From Gilliamella apicola (GTDB taxonomy: Bacteria > Pseudomonadota > Gammaproteobacteria > Enterobacterales > Orbaceae), in the NCBI RefSeq assembly GCF_000599985.1, contig NZ_CP007445.1, forward strand, positions 2,728,001 to 2,792,000: a DNA stretch of 64,000 bases. The letters run 5' to 3'. Of the stretch, positions 20,031 through 30,330 are shown piece by piece. Position numbers and translations under genes: made by a program. Under the pieces are notes generated by a model, which was not told the origin of the DNA, searched no databases, and saw nothing but the letters and a program-made list of their open reading frames with translations. Within the stretch, counting starts at the first letter, position 1. Each line of letters begins with the position of its first letter.

Positions 20031-23000
20031 TTACTCTTCGTCTAACTCTATATTAATACCTAACGAACGAATCTCTTTTAACAATACATTAAATGATTCT
20101 GGTATCGCAGGTTCCATACGATGATCACCATCTACAATATTTTTGTACATCTTAGTACGACCGTTCACGTCATCTGACTTAACAGTTAACATTTCTTGTA
20201 AGGTATAAGCAGCACCATATGCCTCAAGCGCCCATACTTCCATCTCACCGAAACGCTGACCACCGAATTGAGCTTTACCACCCAATGGTTGCTGAGTAAC
20301 CAGACTGTATGAACCTGTAGAACGAGCATGCATTTTGTCATCAACCAAGTGGTTCAATTTGAGCATATACATGTAACCAACAGTTACAGGACGTTCAAAC
20401 TGTTCACCTGTACGACCATCATACAACGTAATTTGTCCAGAAGTTGGTAGATCGCCAAGCTCAAGTAATGCCTTAATTTCTTGCTCTTTAGCACCATCAA
20501 ATACAGGTGTAGCAAGTGGCATACCATTACGTAAATTCTGTGCTAGTGTCATGACTTCTTGATCAGTAAATTCAGCAACATTAACTTTTTGTGCTGCACC
20601 TAAACCAAGGTCATATGCTTTTTGGATAAATTCACGTAATTTAGCTAATTCTTGCTGTTCTTTCAGCATAGTGTCAATCTTCTGACCAATACCTTTAGCC
20701 GCCATACCTAAGTGAGTTTCTAGAATCTGCCCGATATTCATACGTGATGGAACCCCCAGTGGATTTAATACGATATCAACCGGACGGCCTTTGTCATCAT
20801 ATGGCATATCTTCAATTGGGTTAATTTTAGAGATAACCCCTTTGTTACCATGACGACCAGCCATTTTATCCCCAGGCTGGATTTGACGTTTAACAGCTAA
20901 ATAAACTTTAACAATTTTTAACACACCAGGTTGTAAATCATCACCTTGGGTGATCTTCATGCGTTTAGCTTCAAGTTTTTTGTTAAATTCAGTTTTGATT
21001 TCTTCGTGCTGTTCTGCAAGCTGCTCTAATTGAGCTTGTTTATCTTCGTTCGCAATACCAATTGTTAACCACTTTTCACGTGGTAAAGCATCTAATTTTT
21101 CAGCTTTAATACCACCAGCAATTAATACATCACGAATACGAGCAAACAAAGCGGCTTCTAAAATGTTAAGTTCTTCAGTTAAATCTTTGCGTGCTTGTTT
21201 TAATTGCATATCTTCAATTTCAAGTGCACGTTTATCTTTTTGTACACCATCACGCGTAAAGACTTGAACATCAATTACTGTACCAGAAACACCATTTGGC
21301 ACACGTAAAGAAGTATCTTTAACATCAGACGCTTTCTCACCAAAAATCGCACGCAGTAGTTTTTCTTCTGGAGTTAATTGAGTTTCACCTTTTGGTGTCA
21401 CTTTACCAACCAGAATATCACCGCCCTTAACTTCAGCTCCAATATAAACAATACCTGATTCATCAAGTTTAGAAAGAGCAGCTTCACCTACATTTGGAAT
21501 ATCGGCTGTGATTTCTTCAGCACCTAATTTAGTATCTCGTGAGATACAAGATAGTTCTTGAATATGAATCGAAGTAAAACGGTCATCTTGCACAACTTTT
21601 TCAGAGACTAAAATAGAATCCTCAAAGTTATAACCGTTCCATGGCATGAAAGCCACGCGCATGTTTTGACCTAATGCTAATTCACCTAAATCAGTTGATG
21701 GACCGTCAGCAAGAACATCGCCTCGTTCAACTTTTTCACCTAATTCCACACATGGAATTTGGTTGATACAAGTATTTTGGTTAGAACGGGTATATTTAGT
21801 TAAGTTATAAATATCAATACCTGTTTCGCCAGCGTACATTTCATCATCATTAACATTAATTACAATGCGTGATGCATCAACATATTGAACAGTACCACCA
21901 CGACGAGCTACTGCAGTTACACCTGAGTCAACCGCTACAGCCCTTTCCATACCAGTTCCAACAAATGGTTTTTCCGCTTTTAATGTCGGTACCGCTTGAC
22001 GTTGCATGTTCGCACCCATTAAAGCACGGTTCGCATCATCATGCTCTAAGAATGGAATTAACGAAGCACCAACCGATACAATTTGCTGAGTTGATACGTC
22101 CATATAGTGAACTTGTTCTGGACTATATAAACCTGACTCACCATTTAAACGGCAAGTAACTAAGTCTTCTTTAAAACGTCCATCTTCATCAAGATTCGAG
22201 TTAGCCTGAGCAATAACAAACTCGCTTTCATCAATCGCTGATAAATAATTAATTTCATCAGTTACAACACCATCAATCACTCGACGATATGGTGTTTCTA
22301 AGAAACCATATTCATTAGTACGAGAATAAACTGCTAAAGAATTAATCAAACCAATGTTTGGACCTTCAGGTGTCTCAATCGGACATACACGACCATAATG
22401 AGTAGGATGTACGTCACGCACTTCAAATCCTGCTCGTTCACGAGTTAAACCACCTGGACCTAATGCTGAAATACGACGTTTGTGGGTAATTTCAGATAAT
22501 GGATTATTTTGATCCATAAACTGAGATAATTGGCTAGAACCAAAGAACTCACGGATTGCGGCTGAAATCGGTTTAGCATTGATCATATCTTGTGGCATCA
22601 GTGAATCTAAATCACCTAAAGATAAACGTTCTTTAACAGCTCGCTCTACGCGAACTAAGCCAATCCGGAATTGGTTTTCTGCCATTTCACCAACGCTACG
22701 AATACGACGATTACCTAAATGGTCAATATCATCAACTTCACCATGACCATTACGAATGCCGATTAATTTCTTCATTACGTCAACGATATCATCTTTTGTT
22801 AAAACACTTTCACCTTCGATATCTTCACGACCTAAAGAACGATTAAATTTCATTCGACCAACAGCGGACAAATCATAACGCTCATCAGAGAAGAATAAAT
22901 TATCAAATAACGCTTCAGCTGCTTCTTTTGTTGGCGGTTCACCAGGGCGCATCATACGATAAATTTCAACTAATGCACCTAATCGATCACGGGTAGAATC

Positions 23001-24059
23001 AACATTTAAGGTTTCAGAAATAAATGGTCCATGATCAAGATCATTAGTAAATAATGTTTCGATCTTTCTATGACCAGCATTAGTCAATTCAAGCAATAGC
23101 TCTAATGAGATTGGTGTATTTGCAAAAGCAATAACTTCGCCTGTCGCCTCATTGACATAATTTTTAGCTAAAACTTTATTAACTATATATTCAACAGGTA
23201 CATCAATTTTAGTAACGTTATCTTTATCTAACTCACGGATATGGCGAGCGGTAATACGACGACCTTTTTCAGCATAAACTTTACCTTTTGATTCTATATC
23301 AAAAAGAGCTGTTTCACCACGCAAACGTTCAGGAACAAGATCCATTTTCAGTTTGGACTTGCCCACTTCAAAAATAGTTTTCTCGAAGAAAATATCTAAA
23401 ATTTCTTCTGTTTCATAACCTAGTGCTCGTAAAATAATTGTTGCTGGAAGTTTACGACGACGGTCAATACGAGCAAAAAGATTATCTTTTGGATCAAATT
23501 CAAAATCAAGCCAAGAGCCACGATAAGGAATAATCCGAGCATTATATAAAACTTTACCAGAAGAGTGTGTTTTACCTTTATCACTATCAAAGAACACACC
23601 TGGACTACGATGTAATTGTGATACGATTACACGTTCTGTACCGTTGATCACAAACGTACCATTGTCCGTCATTAAAGGAATTTCGCCCATATAGACGTCT
23701 TGCTCTTTAATATCTTTTACTGTTCCTTCTGGCGCATCTTTATCATAAATAACTAAACGTAATTTTACGCGCAACGGTGCTGAGTAAGTGATCCCCCTAA
23801 TTTGACATTCTTTAACATCAAACACAGGTTCGCCCATTTTAAAGCTCACGTATTGTAACTCAGCGTTACCACTATAACTTTTTATCGGAAATATTGAACG
23901 AAATGCGGCTTCTAAGCCATATTGACCTTCTGGATCTTGTTCAATAAATTTCTGGAACGAATCAAGTTGAATAGAAAGAAGATACGGTATATCCAAGACT
24001 TGTGGACGCTTACCAAAATTCTTACGAATTCGTTTTTTCTCGGTATAAGAGTAAACCAT
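20031..24059 (-). CDS. rpoB: DNA-directed RNA polymerase subunit beta
   Basis: The beta subunit, 1342 residues as in E. coli. The rifampicin-binding region is intact and wild-type-like ([20 protein letters not shown], then [20 protein letters not shown]). The catalytic-centre segment [15 protein letters not shown] and the C-terminal clamp segment [19 protein letters not shown] are present. Translation starts at ATG 24059 after a GAGGAA site. It follows rplL across a 249-base spacer that carries an attenuator-like hairpin, the arrangement known from E. coli, where readthrough sets polymerase output relative to ribosomal proteins. Confidence 0.98.
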   Translation of the reverse strand: MVYSYTEKKRIRKNFGKRPQVLDIPYLLSIQLDSFQKFIEQDPEGQYGLEAAFRSIFPIKSYSGNAELQYVSFKMGEPVFDVKECQIRGITYSAPLRVKLRLVIYDKDAPEGTVKDIKEQDVYMGEIPLMTDNGTFVINGTERVIVSQLHRSPGVFFDSDKGKTHSSGKVLYNARIIPYRGSWLDFEFDPKDNLFARIDRRRKLPATIILRALGYETEEILDIFFEKTIFEVGKSKLKMDLVPERLRGETALFDIESKGKVYAEKGRRITARHIRELDKDNVTKIDVPVEYIVNKVLAKNYVNEATGEVIAFANTPISLELLLELTNAGHRKIETLFTNDLDHGPFISETLNVDSTRDRLGALVEIYRMMRPGEPPTKEAAEALFDNLFFSDERYDLSAVGRMKFNRSLGREDIEGESVLTKDDIVDVMKKLIGIRNGHGEVDDIDHLGNRRIRSVGEMAENQFRIGLVRVERAVKERLSLGDLDSLMPQDMINAKPISAAIREFFGSSQLSQFMDQNNPLSEITHKRRISALGPGGLTRERAGFEVRDVHPTHYGRVCPIETPEGPNIGLINSLAVYSRTNEYGFLETPYRRVIDGVVTDEINYLSAIDESEFVIAQANSNLDEDGRFKEDLVTCRLNGESGLYSPEQVHYMDVSTQQIVSVGASLIPFLEHDDANRALMGANMQRQAVPTLKAEKPFVGTGMERAVAVDSGVTAVARRGGTVQYVDASRIVINVNDDEMYAGETGIDIYNLTKYTRSNQNTCINQIPCVELGEKVERGDVLADGPSTDLGELALGQNMRVAFMPWNGYNFEDSILVSEKVVQDDRFTSIHIQELSCISRDTKLGAEEITADIPNVGEAALSKLDESGIVYIGAEVKGGDILVGKVTPKGETQLTPEEKLLRAIFGEKASDVKDTSLRVPNGVSGTVIDVQVFTRDGVQKDKRALEIEDMQLKQARKDLTEELNILEAALFARIRDVLIAGGIKAEKLDALPREKWLTIGIANEDKQAQLEQLAEQHEEIKTEFNKKLEAKRMKITQGDDLQPGVLKIVKVYLAVKRQIQPGDKMAGRHGNKGVISKINPIEDMPYDDKGRPVDIVLNPLGVPSRMNIGQILETHLGMAAKGIGQKIDTMLKEQQELAKLREFIQKAYDLGLGAAQKVNVAEFTDQEVMTLAQNLRNGMPLATPVFDGAKEQEIKALLELGDLPTSGQITLYDGRTGEQFERPVTVGYMYMLKLNHLVDDKMHARSTGSYSLVTQQPLGGKAQFGGQRFGEMEVWALEAYGAAYTLQEMLTVKSDDVNGRTKMYKNIVDGDHRMEPAIPESFNVLLKEIRSLGINIELDEE

Positions 24060-24260
24060 TAGTTCCTCAACTTGCTTATCTGCTATTTTAGCATGATTAA
24101 ATATTCATCAGGGGGTACTACCTTCAAATAATAACGCCTGACACCTCATCGAAAATATCTTTAAATATCAATTGATTAGGCTTAGTAAATATACTATTTC
24201 TGTATTACTTTTTATTGATAATCTTCAAATAAAATTCTTTGACTTTTTACAGCGCAAAAA

Positions 24261-24286
24261 GGCTGGAGGTAAAAAAACCCCCAGCC
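24261..24286 (-). terminator. rplL-rpoB attenuator hairpin
   Basis: On the minus strand a 9-bp GC-rich stem (outer arms ggctgg/ccagcc, one inner G-U pair) encloses a T-rich loop and is followed by a run of five T residues, 23 bases after the rplL stop. Its position matches the partial terminator known between rplL and rpoB in E. coli. The degree of readthrough is not visible from sequence. Confidence 0.8.
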
Positions 24287-24308
24287 ATTTAGGTTGCTAG
24301 CGATAAAC

Positions 24309-24677
24309 TTATTTAAGTTCGACAACTGCACCTGATTCTTCAAGTGCCTTTTTAAGTTCATCTGCATCAGCTTTGCTAACGCCTTCTTTAACTGTTGCTG
24401 GAGCTGATTCAACAAGATCTTTAGCTTCTTTCAAGCCTAAACCTGTTGCACCACGAACTGCTTTGATAACAGCTACTTTGTTCGCACCAACTTCTTTTAA
24501 GATTACATCAAATTCAGTTTTTTCTTCTGCTGCTTCAGCTGGACCAGCTGCAGCAACTGCTACAGCTGCCGCTGCAGAAACGCCAAATTTTTCTTCCATC
24601 ATTGATACAAGTTCAACAACGTCCATTACAGACATTTCGGCAACTGCATCTAAAATTTGTTCTTTAGTGATAGACAT
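24309..24677 (-). CDS. rplL: 50S ribosomal protein L7/L12
   Basis: The stalk protein that recruits translation factors, 122 residues. The start is ATG 24677 ([15 protein letters not shown]). A TTG-initiated extension to 24692 is possible in frame but does not fit the family. The N-terminal dimerisation domain is followed by the alanine-rich hinge ([20 protein letters not shown]) and the C-terminal factor-binding domain [20 protein letters not shown]. The gene follows rplJ by 61 bases, allowing higher expression of the multicopy L12. Confidence 0.97.
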   Translation of the reverse strand: MSITKEQILDAVAEMSVMDVVELVSMMEEKFGVSAAAAVAVAAAGPAEAAEEKTEFDVILKEVGANKVAVIKAVRGATGLGLKEAKDLVESAPATVKEGVSKADADELKKALEESGAVVELK

Positions 24678-24738
24678 AATATAGTTTCCCAAATTTACAA
24701 TTTTTATTAATTAATAAAATTCACAATCATACTGCCAA

Positions 24739-25236
24739 TTAAGCAGCTTCTTTTTGATCGCGAACTGCTGCAAGAGTACGAACCAATTTGCCAGCTGCGG
24801 CTTCTTTCATGGTTGACATCAAGCGTGCTAATGCTTCTTCATAAGTAGGTAATGTTGCTAAGCGATCAATATTCGCTGCAGTAATCAACTCACCTTCAAA
24901 GGCTGCGGCTTTAATCTCAAATTTATCATTTTCTTTAGCAAACGCTTTAAAAATACGCGCTGCAGCACCTGGGTGCTCATTTGAAAATGCAATTAGAGTT
25001 GGACCAACAAACGTATCTTTTAAACACTCGTATTGAGTTCCCTCAACAACACGGCGTAATAGCGTATTACGAACAACACGCATATAAACACCAGCTTCAC
25101 GAGCAGACTTACGTAATGCAGTCATTTTTTCTACAGTTACGCCACGAGAATCAGCAACAACTGCAGAAAGCGCACCTTTGGCGATTTCGTTAACTTCAGC
25201 AACAATTTCTTGTTTATTTTGAAGGTTTAGTGCCAT
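24739..25236 (-). CDS. rplJ: 50S ribosomal protein L10
   Basis: The base of the ribosomal stalk, 165 residues as in E. coli. The N-terminus [20 protein letters not shown] and the rRNA-binding segment [19 protein letters not shown] are typical; the C-terminal helix binds L12 dimers. With L12 it is also the repressor of its own mRNA, and the target leader is conserved directly upstream (25342-25437). A CAGGAG site precedes the ATG. Confidence 0.97.
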   Translation of the reverse strand: MALNLQNKQEIVAEVNEIAKGALSAVVADSRGVTVEKMTALRKSAREAGVYMRVVRNTLLRRVVEGTQYECLKDTFVGPTLIAFSNEHPGAAARIFKAFAKENDKFEIKAAAFEGELITAANIDRLATLPTYEEALARLMSTMKEAAAGKLVRTLAAVRDQKEAA

Positions 25237-25341
25237 TGGTATTGCTCCTGGATTAAACTAGGCAAAGCCTAGACTGATTTTAACTAGCTACACATGTAGC
25301 TAGCATAACCACGATGAGCAGAATCCCTCTATTATATCTAT

Positions 25342-25437
25342 CAGGTTCTGTCACCGTCTACGTAGGAAAATTAAGTAGTTAAATTTCAACCACACCTACG
25401 GTCTTGGACGGGGTCTGGTTAAGGCCAGACACCAACC
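25342..25437 (-). promoter_or_regulatory. L10 leader (autoregulatory mRNA structure of rplJL)
   Basis: The minus strand contains, in order, the blocks known from the E. coli L10 leader: GGTTGGTGTCTGG with the paired CCAGAC (stem 25413-25418/25425-25430), then GTCCAAGACCGTAGGTGT, and finally CCTACGTAGACGGTGACAGA. The long-range pairing between TAGGTGT/CCTACG-type segments is retained. L10-(L12)4 binding here represses rplJ translation in E. coli. A further perfect stem-loop (ctagctac/gtagctag, 25284-25303) lies between this leader and the rplJ start. Confidence 0.9.
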
Positions 25438-25466
25438 GATTCTTATTGTTTAATCGACAAATGTAA

Positions 25467-26168
25467 TTAAACAGTTGCATTTAATGTTGCTTGATCAATA
25501 GCAACACCAGCACCCATTGTGGTAGAAAGGCTAACTTTCTTCACAAATACACCTTTAGAAGAGGCTGGTTTTGCACGTTTTAACGCAACAAGTAATGCTT
25601 CTAAATTTTCTTTAAGTTTCGCCGCATCAAAATCAGCTTTACCGATAGTAGTATGGATAATACCATTTTTATCATTACGGTAACGGATCTGACCAGCTTT
25701 AGCATTTTTAACTGCTTCTGCAACATTAGGCGTTACAGTACCAACTTTAGGATTTGGCATTAAACCACGTGGCCCTAAAATTTGACCTAATTGACCAACT
25801 ACACGCATAGCATCTGGTGATGCAATAACGACATCAAAGTTCATTTCACCTTTTTTGATTTGATCAGCTAGATCATCCATACCGACTAGTTCTGCACCAG
25901 CTTCTTTAGCTGCTTCTGCATTTGCGCCTTGAGTAAATACAGCAACGCGAACACTACGGCCTGTACCATGTGGAAGCACAATTGCACCACGAACATTTTG
26001 ATCCGATTTACGTGAATCAATACCTAAATTAACAGCAACATCAACACTTTCTGTAAATTTAGCAGTTGCTAATTCTTTTAATAAAGCAATAGCTTCATTA
26101 ATTTCATATTGTTTAGTCGCATTTACTTTTTCGCGGATAAGTTTAGCTTTCTTAGATAATTTAGCCAT
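25467..26168 (-). CDS. rplA: 50S ribosomal protein L1
   Basis: L1, 233 residues (234 in E. coli), builds the L1 stalk that guides exit of deacylated tRNA and represses the rplK-rplA mRNA. Diagnostic stretches are [40 protein letters not shown] and [15 protein letters not shown]. It starts three bases after the rplK stop, so the two are translationally coupled. Confidence 0.97.
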   Translation of the reverse strand: MAKLSKKAKLIREKVNATKQYEINEAIALLKELATAKFTESVDVAVNLGIDSRKSDQNVRGAIVLPHGTGRSVRVAVFTQGANAEAAKEAGAELVGMDDLADQIKKGEMNFDVVIASPDAMRVVGQLGQILGPRGLMPNPKVGTVTPNVAEAVKNAKAGQIRYRNDKNGIIHTTIGKADFDAAKLKENLEALLVALKRAKPASSKGVFVKKVSLSTTMGAGVAIDQATLNATV

Positions 26169-26171
26169 TGA

Positions 26172-26600
26172 TTAACCCTCCACTTCCAAGCCCATTGAAC
26201 GAGCCGTTCCTTCAATAGAACGCATCATTGTTTCAATGGTAGCACCATTCATATCTGCAGCTTTTAATTCGGCGATTTCGCGAATCTGAGCACTTGTAAT
26301 TTTACCTACTTTTTTCTTGTTAGGTTCGCCAGAACCAGACTTGATTTTAGCAGCTTTCTTTAATAAAACCGCAGCAGGAGGAGTTTTAGTTACAAATGTA
26401 AATGAACGGTCAGAATATACTGTAATAACAACAGGAATAGGTAAGCCTTTTTCCATGCTTTCTGTTTTTGCATTAAATGCTTTACAGAATTCCATAATGT
26501 TAACACCATGTTGACCTAACGCAGGACCAACTGGCGGACTAGGATTCGCTGCACCAGCTGCTACTTGCAACTTGATGTAAGCTTGTACTTTTTTTGCCAT
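26172..26600 (-). CDS. rplK: 50S ribosomal protein L11
   Basis: L11, 142 residues, at the GTPase-associated centre and needed for RelA activation in relatives. The start is ATG 26600 ([16 protein letters not shown]). The open frame continues upstream to 26627, but the family starts here and an AAAGGAAA site precedes it. The proline-rich [19 protein letters not shown] and the C-terminal [12 protein letters not shown] are conserved. It heads the operon. The secE-nusG pair that precedes it in E. coli is missing, and fbaA with a terminator lies upstream instead. Confidence 0.97.
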   Translation of the reverse strand: MAKKVQAYIKLQVAAGAANPSPPVGPALGQHGVNIMEFCKAFNAKTESMEKGLPIPVVITVYSDRSFTFVTKTPPAAVLLKKAAKIKSGSGEPNKKKVGKITSAQIREIAELKAADMNGATIETMMRSIEGTARSMGLEVEG

Positions 26601-26689
26601 TTTTGATTTTCCTTTTCTCGGGTGCAAACGCCTCTATTAATAATAGCTATTAATAAATAGACAGCTCCCCTAAGTTAAATGAGGGCAGA

Positions 26690-26718
26690 ATTATCCTACA
26701 ACTTTAAATAAAAAGCAA
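26690..26718 (-). promoter_or_regulatory. Sigma-70 promoter for rplK operon
   Basis: On the minus strand TTGCTT (26718-26713) and GATAAT (26695-26690) are separated by exactly 17 bases. They lie about 90 bases before the rplK start, leaving a leader long enough for the L1-binding site expected in this mRNA. The call is by consensus only. Confidence 0.65.
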
Positions 26719-26742
26719 GATTTATTTGAAACAGGATAAATG

Positions 26743-26769
26743 AAAAGCAGAACTATAAGTTCTGCTTTT
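26743..26769 (-). terminator. Terminator after fbaA
   Basis: Perfect 12-bp arms (aaaagcagaact at 26743-26754, agttctgctttt at 26758-26769) with a 3-base loop lie 12 bases past the fbaA stop. T residues flank both sides. The rplK promoter begins within 30 bases, so this hairpin insulates the ribosomal operon from glycolytic transcription. Confidence 0.88.
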
Positions 26770-26780
26770 TTGCCATCAAA

Positions 26781-27860
26781 TTATAGAACATTAATTGCGT
26801 TAAGTTCTTTAAATGCTAGTTCTAAACGCGCAACTAAAGAATCTTGACCTTTACGTAACCATACACGAGGATCATAATATTTTTTATTAGGTGCATCAGG
26901 ACCTTCAGGATTACCTAATTGTCCTTGTAAATAAGCTTCATTCGCTTTGTAATAATCTAAAACGCCAGCCCAATTAGCCCATTGTGTATCAGTATCAATA
27001 TTCATTTTGATAACACCATAGCTTACTGCTTCTGCAATTTCTTCTGGTGTAGAACCAGAACCGCCATGGAACACGAAGTTCAATGATTTTTCAGGTAAAT
27101 TAAATTTTTCTGATACATATTTTTGTGAGTTATCTAGAATTTTTGGCGTCAACTTAACGTTACCTGGTTTATAAACACCATGCACATTACCAAATGATGC
27201 AGCAATAGTGAAACGAGAGCTAATCGCACTCAAACGTTCATAAGCATAAGCAATATCTTCTGGTTGTGTATAAAGTGCTGAACTATCCATGTGGCTATTA
27301 TCAACACCATCTTCTTCACCACCAGTACAACCTAATTCTAATTCCAATGTCATTTTCATTGCCGACATACGAGCAAGATATTGACAACAAATATCAATGT
27401 TATCTTTTAATGTTTCTTCTGAAAGATCAATCATATGAGAAGAAAACAACGGTTTACCTGTTTTAGCAAAATGAGTTTCGCCAGCATCAAGTAATCCATC
27501 AACCCAAGGCAATAATTTCTTCGCACAATGGTCAGTATGAACAATAACTGGTACGCCATATTTTTCTGCCATAAGATGAACATGTTTAGCGCCAGATACA
27601 GCCCCTAACACAGCACACTCTTGACCCTCAAGTTTTAAACCTTTACCTGCAATAAATTGTGCACCGCCATTAGAAAATTGAACAATAACAGGAGAACCTA
27701 CTTTAGCTGCGGTTTCAATAACTGCATTAATTGTATTTGTATCAACACAGTTTACCGCTGGTAGGGCAAAATTATTTTCACGTGCAATTTGGAACACTTT
27801 TTGAACATCATCACCAGTTACTACGCCAGGTTTAACGACATCAGAAATTTTTGTAACCAT
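26781..27860 (-). CDS. fbaA: Class II fructose-bisphosphate aldolase
   Basis: A zinc-dependent aldolase of glycolysis and gluconeogenesis, 359 residues as in E. coli FbaA. The metal-ligand and catalytic region VIVHTDHCAKKLLPWVDGLL is near residue 105, the glutamate/His sites lie in LELELGCTGGEEDGVDNSH, and the phosphate loop is FVFHGGSGSTPEEI with MNIDTDTQWA. It lies downstream of pgk as in E. coli, but a perfect hairpin with a T-run lies in the 78-base spacer. The epd gene normally ahead of pgk is not in the window. Confidence 0.97.
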   Translation of the reverse strand: MVTKISDVVKPGVVTGDDVQKVFQIARENNFALPAVNCVDTNTINAVIETAAKVGSPVIVQFSNGGAQFIAGKGLKLEGQECAVLGAVSGAKHVHLMAEKYGVPVIVHTDHCAKKLLPWVDGLLDAGETHFAKTGKPLFSSHMIDLSEETLKDNIDICCQYLARMSAMKMTLELELGCTGGEEDGVDNSHMDSSALYTQPEDIAYAYERLSAISSRFTIAASFGNVHGVYKPGNVKLTPKILDNSQKYVSEKFNLPEKSLNFVFHGGSGSTPEEIAEAVSYGVIKMNIDTDTQWANWAGVLDYYKANEAYLQGQLGNPEGPDAPNKKYYDPRVWLRKGQDSLVARLELAFKELNAINVL

Positions 27861-27893
27861 TTTATTACCTATAAATTTATTAATATAAAAAGT

Positions 27894-27924
27894 AGTAAGG
27901 ATGAGTAATTAGCTCATCCTTACT
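27894..27924 (-). terminator. Terminator or attenuator between pgk and fbaA
   Basis: A perfect 12-bp stem (agtaaggatgag at 27894-27905, ctcatccttact at 27913-27924) lies 14 bases after the pgk stop. On the minus strand it is followed by ACTTTTTATATT. It ends only 33 bases before the fbaA start, so either it passes some readthrough or fbaA starts from a promoter hidden in the end of pgk. Confidence 0.8.
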
Positions 27925-27938
27925 TTTAAACTATAATA

Positions 27939-29102
27939 TTATGCTTTTGCTCTTTCTTCTAACATTGCAACAGCTGGAAGTTTTTTACCTTCAACAAATT
28001 CTAGGAAAGCACCACCGCCAGTTGAAATATAAGAGATTTTATCTTCAATACCAAATAAATCAATTGCAGCTAATGTATCACCACCACCGGCAATTGAAAA
28101 ACCTTGGCTATCAGCAATTGCTTTAGCAACAATTTCAGTACCACGACGGAAATTAGGGAATTCAAATACACCTACAGGACCATTCCACAGTATAGTTTTT
28201 GCATTCTTGATAATATTTGCTAATACTTCTGCTGATTTATCACCTAAATCAAGAATTTGCTCATTTTCTTTAACATCTTTTACTGATTTTTCAGTTGCTG
28301 TAGCTGTTTCACTAAATTCAGTGGCAACGCGAACATCAGTAGGTACAGGAATTTCACAGTTAGCCATTAATTTTTTAGCTTCAGGAATTAAATCGGCTTC
28401 GTAAAGTGATTTACCAACATTATAACCTTCCGCTGCGATGAAAGTATTAGCAATACCACCACCAACAATAATTTGATCAGCAATTTTAGAAAGTGAATCA
28501 AGAACAGTTAATTTAGTTGATACTTTAGAACCAGCGACAATAGCAACCATTGGTCTTGCTGGATTATCAAGCGCTTTACCTAATGCATCTAATTCAGCCG
28601 CTAATAATGGACCTGCACAAGCAACTGGAGCAAATTTGCCTGCACCATGAGTTGACGCTTGCGCACGGTGAGCTGTACCAAACGCATCCATTACATAGAT
28701 GTCACAAAGCGCAGCATATTTTTTAGATAAAGTTTCATCATCTTTACCTTCACCGACATTGAAACGAACGTTTTCAAGAACAACTAATTCACCTTCTTTA
28801 ACATCCACACCATCAAGGTAATCTTTTACTAAACGAACAGGAAAAGATACATGTTCTTTTAAGTAATCAACAACTGGTTGTAATGAAAATTCAGGGTTAT
28901 ACTCTCCTTCCGTTGGACGACCAATATGAGAAGTAACCATTACTTTAGCACCTTTCTTGATCGCTTCTTCAATAGTCGGTAATGATGCTTTAATTCGCGC
29001 ATCAGAGGTTACTTTACCATTTTTAACTGGCACATTAAGATCTGAACGAATAAACAACCGTTTTCCTTTTAGATCAAGATCTTGCATTCTAATAATAGAC
29101 AT
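27939..29102 (-). CDS. pgk: Phosphoglycerate kinase
   Basis: Makes ATP from 1,3-bisphosphoglycerate. The start is ATG 29102 ([16 protein letters not shown]), preceded by AGAGGA seven bases upstream, giving 387 residues as in E. coli. An in-frame extension to 29126 is unlikely to be used. The N-domain substrate loop [11 protein letters not shown], the HIGRPTEG segment and the nucleotide-domain [15 protein letters not shown] and GGGDTLAAI motifs are all intact. It is divergent from rpsT across about 230 bases. Confidence 0.97.
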   Translation of the reverse strand: MSIIRMQDLDLKGKRLFIRSDLNVPVKNGKVTSDARIKASLPTIEEAIKKGAKVMVTSHIGRPTEGEYNPEFSLQPVVDYLKEHVSFPVRLVKDYLDGVDVKEGELVVLENVRFNVGEGKDDETLSKKYAALCDIYVMDAFGTAHRAQASTHGAGKFAPVACAGPLLAAELDALGKALDNPARPMVAIVAGSKVSTKLTVLDSLSKIADQIIVGGGIANTFIAAEGYNVGKSLYEADLIPEAKKLMANCEIPVPTDVRVATEFSETATATEKSVKDVKENEQILDLGDKSAEVLANIIKNAKTILWNGPVGVFEFPNFRRGTEIVAKAIADSQGFSIAGGGDTLAAIDLFGIEDKISYISTGGGAFLEFVEGKKLPAVAMLEERAKA

Positions 29103-29264
29103 GTGACTTCCTCTTATAAATATCAATATAATAAAATTGTGACTATTCTAACATAAAATTTTCTTTTAGGTTACAACCATTATTGTTCACATACTGAACA
29201 TTTGATAGAAATAAAAAATTTTGTTATCCAGGTAAAAATTTTTATACAACAGCATTGACAATAG

Positions 29265-29293
29265 ACAGAAAATCAGGCATATTTTGCCGCCTT
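29265..29293 (+). promoter_or_regulatory. rpsT promoter
   Basis: A perfect -35 TTGACA (29265-29270) is followed after 17 bases by CATATT (29288-29293, 4/6 to TATAAT) and then a GC-rich tract (gccgcc). The GC-rich discriminator is the pattern seen at stringently controlled ribosomal promoters. The distance to the rpsT start is about 40 bases. Confidence 0.65.
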
Positions 29294-29331
29294 ATTAATA
29301 TGTAATTTTTATCTAAACTTGGGAGTTGACT

Positions 29332-29595
29332 TTGGCTAATATCAAATCAGCTAAGAAACGTGCGGTTCAATCCGAAAAACGCCGTAAACATAATGCTAGT
29401 AACCGTTCAATGATGCGTACTTATATTAAAAAAGTTTACGCAGCTGTTGCAGCTGGTGATAAACAAACAGCTGAAGTAGCATTCAAAGACATGCAGGCAG
29501 TTGTTGATCGTCAAGCGGCTCGTGGCTTAATCCACAAAAACAAAGCTGCACGTCATAAAGCGAATTTAATTAAGCAGATTAAAGCATTAGCTTAA
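29332..29595 (+). CDS. rpsT: 30S ribosomal protein S20
   Basis: S20, 87 residues, binds 16S rRNA early in 30S assembly. The start is TTG at 29332 ([20 protein letters not shown]), with GGGAG six bases upstream. E. coli rpsT also uses UUG, a rare start tied to its autoregulation. Another TTG six bases earlier (29326) is in frame but overlaps the ribosome-binding site. The C-terminal helix [18 protein letters not shown] is typical. It stands alone, with its own promoter and terminator. Confidence 0.96.
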   Translation: MANIKSAKKRAVQSEKRRKHNASNRSMMRTYIKKVYAAVAAGDKQTAEVAFKDMQAVVDRQAARGLIHKNKAARHKANLIKQIKALA

Positions 29596-29634
29596 TGTCG
29601 TTATCTGTTAACTATTGTAGTTAGAAAAAACAAC

Positions 29635-29660
29635 AAAAAGTGGTGTAAGCCACTTTTTTT
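29635..29660 (+). terminator. Terminator after rpsT
   Basis: The stem aaaaagtgg (29635-29643) pairs with ccacttttt, the loop is closed by a T-G pair, and seven T residues follow. It is 39 bases past the rpsT stop and separates it from ftsN. Confidence 0.88.
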
Positions 29661-29705
29661 ATTTGTATACTAATCCGTTATTCGATATTAATAAGAGAGT
29701 ATATT

Positions 29706-30320
29706 GTGGTTCAGCGTGATTATGTAAGAAAAAAGAGCCGATCAAAAAAAAATAATTCACGAAATAAGCCTAATTTAATGATATTTTTGGCCATTATCAT
29801 CGTTATTCTATTTTCTGCTATTCTCTATTACGTTGTGAATAACAAACCAACCCAACCAGTTAAACCACCCAAAAAAAATACACAAGCTCCAGCAATAACA
29901 TTACCAGAACGACCACAAGAACGTTGGACCTATCTTAAAGAGTTAGAAACTCCAAATGCTAGTTATGATTCAAGAGCAAGCGAACGGCAACAAATTTTAG
30001 ATAGTTTTATCAATAATTCACGCCCTGTTACACCAACTAAAAATAATAATAGTGCGAGCAAACAAGAAACTACCACATCAATAACTACGCAAAATATTGA
30101 TACTTCAAATAAATGGATCTTGAAATGCGGAGCATTCAAAGATAAAGCTAATGCCGAAACACTTAAAGCAAGAATCGCAATGATTGGAATCAGTGGTAGT
30201 GTATCTTCCGGTCAATTATATCGAGTCACAGCTGGCCAATACACTAATAAAAATGAGGCAGAGAAGGCATTAAACTCATTAAAAAATAATGGGATTAATG
30301 ATTGTATTATTTCTAACTAA
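29706..30320 (+). CDS. ftsN: Cell division protein FtsN (short form)
   Basis: A bitopic divisome protein that triggers septal peptidoglycan synthesis. The cytoplasmic N-terminus MVQRDYVRKKSRSKK and the short periplasmic essential motif PERPQERWTYLKELETP match E. coli FtsN. One membrane helix lies at residues 24-44, and a C-terminal SPOR domain from about residue 131 (KWILKCGAFKDKANAETLKA) binds denuded glycan strands. At 204 residues it is much shorter than E. coli FtsN (319). The missing part is the glutamine-rich linker between the essential motif and the SPOR domain. The start is GTG 29706 with AGAGAG six bases upstream. Confidence 0.92.
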   Translation: MVQRDYVRKKSRSKKNNSRNKPNLMIFLAIIIVILFSAILYYVVNNKPTQPVKPPKKNTQAPAITLPERPQERWTYLKELETPNASYDSRASERQQILDSFINNSRPVTPTKNNNSASKQETTTSITTQNIDTSNKWILKCGAFKDKANAETLKARIAMIGISGSVSSGQLYRVTAGQYTNKNEAEKALNSLKNNGINDCIISN

Positions 30321-30330
30321 AAAGAAAAAT

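Noticed and set aside
24212..24415. A second minus-strand frame overlapping the end of rplL
   Set aside because: It is an alternative frame of rplL running into the attenuator; its sequence is Gln/Leu/Lys repeats with no family match.
15770..24684. Several plus-strand open frames of 60-100 codons opposite rpoC, rpoB and rplL
   Set aside because: They lie entirely within strongly conserved genes on the other strand and show low-complexity shadow sequence without ribosome-binding sites.
29103..29126. Upstream in-frame extensions of pgk, rplK, rplL, fabD, tyrB, pgi, orn and ffh
   Set aside because: In each case the internal start has the better ribosome-binding site or matches the family's N-terminus and length.
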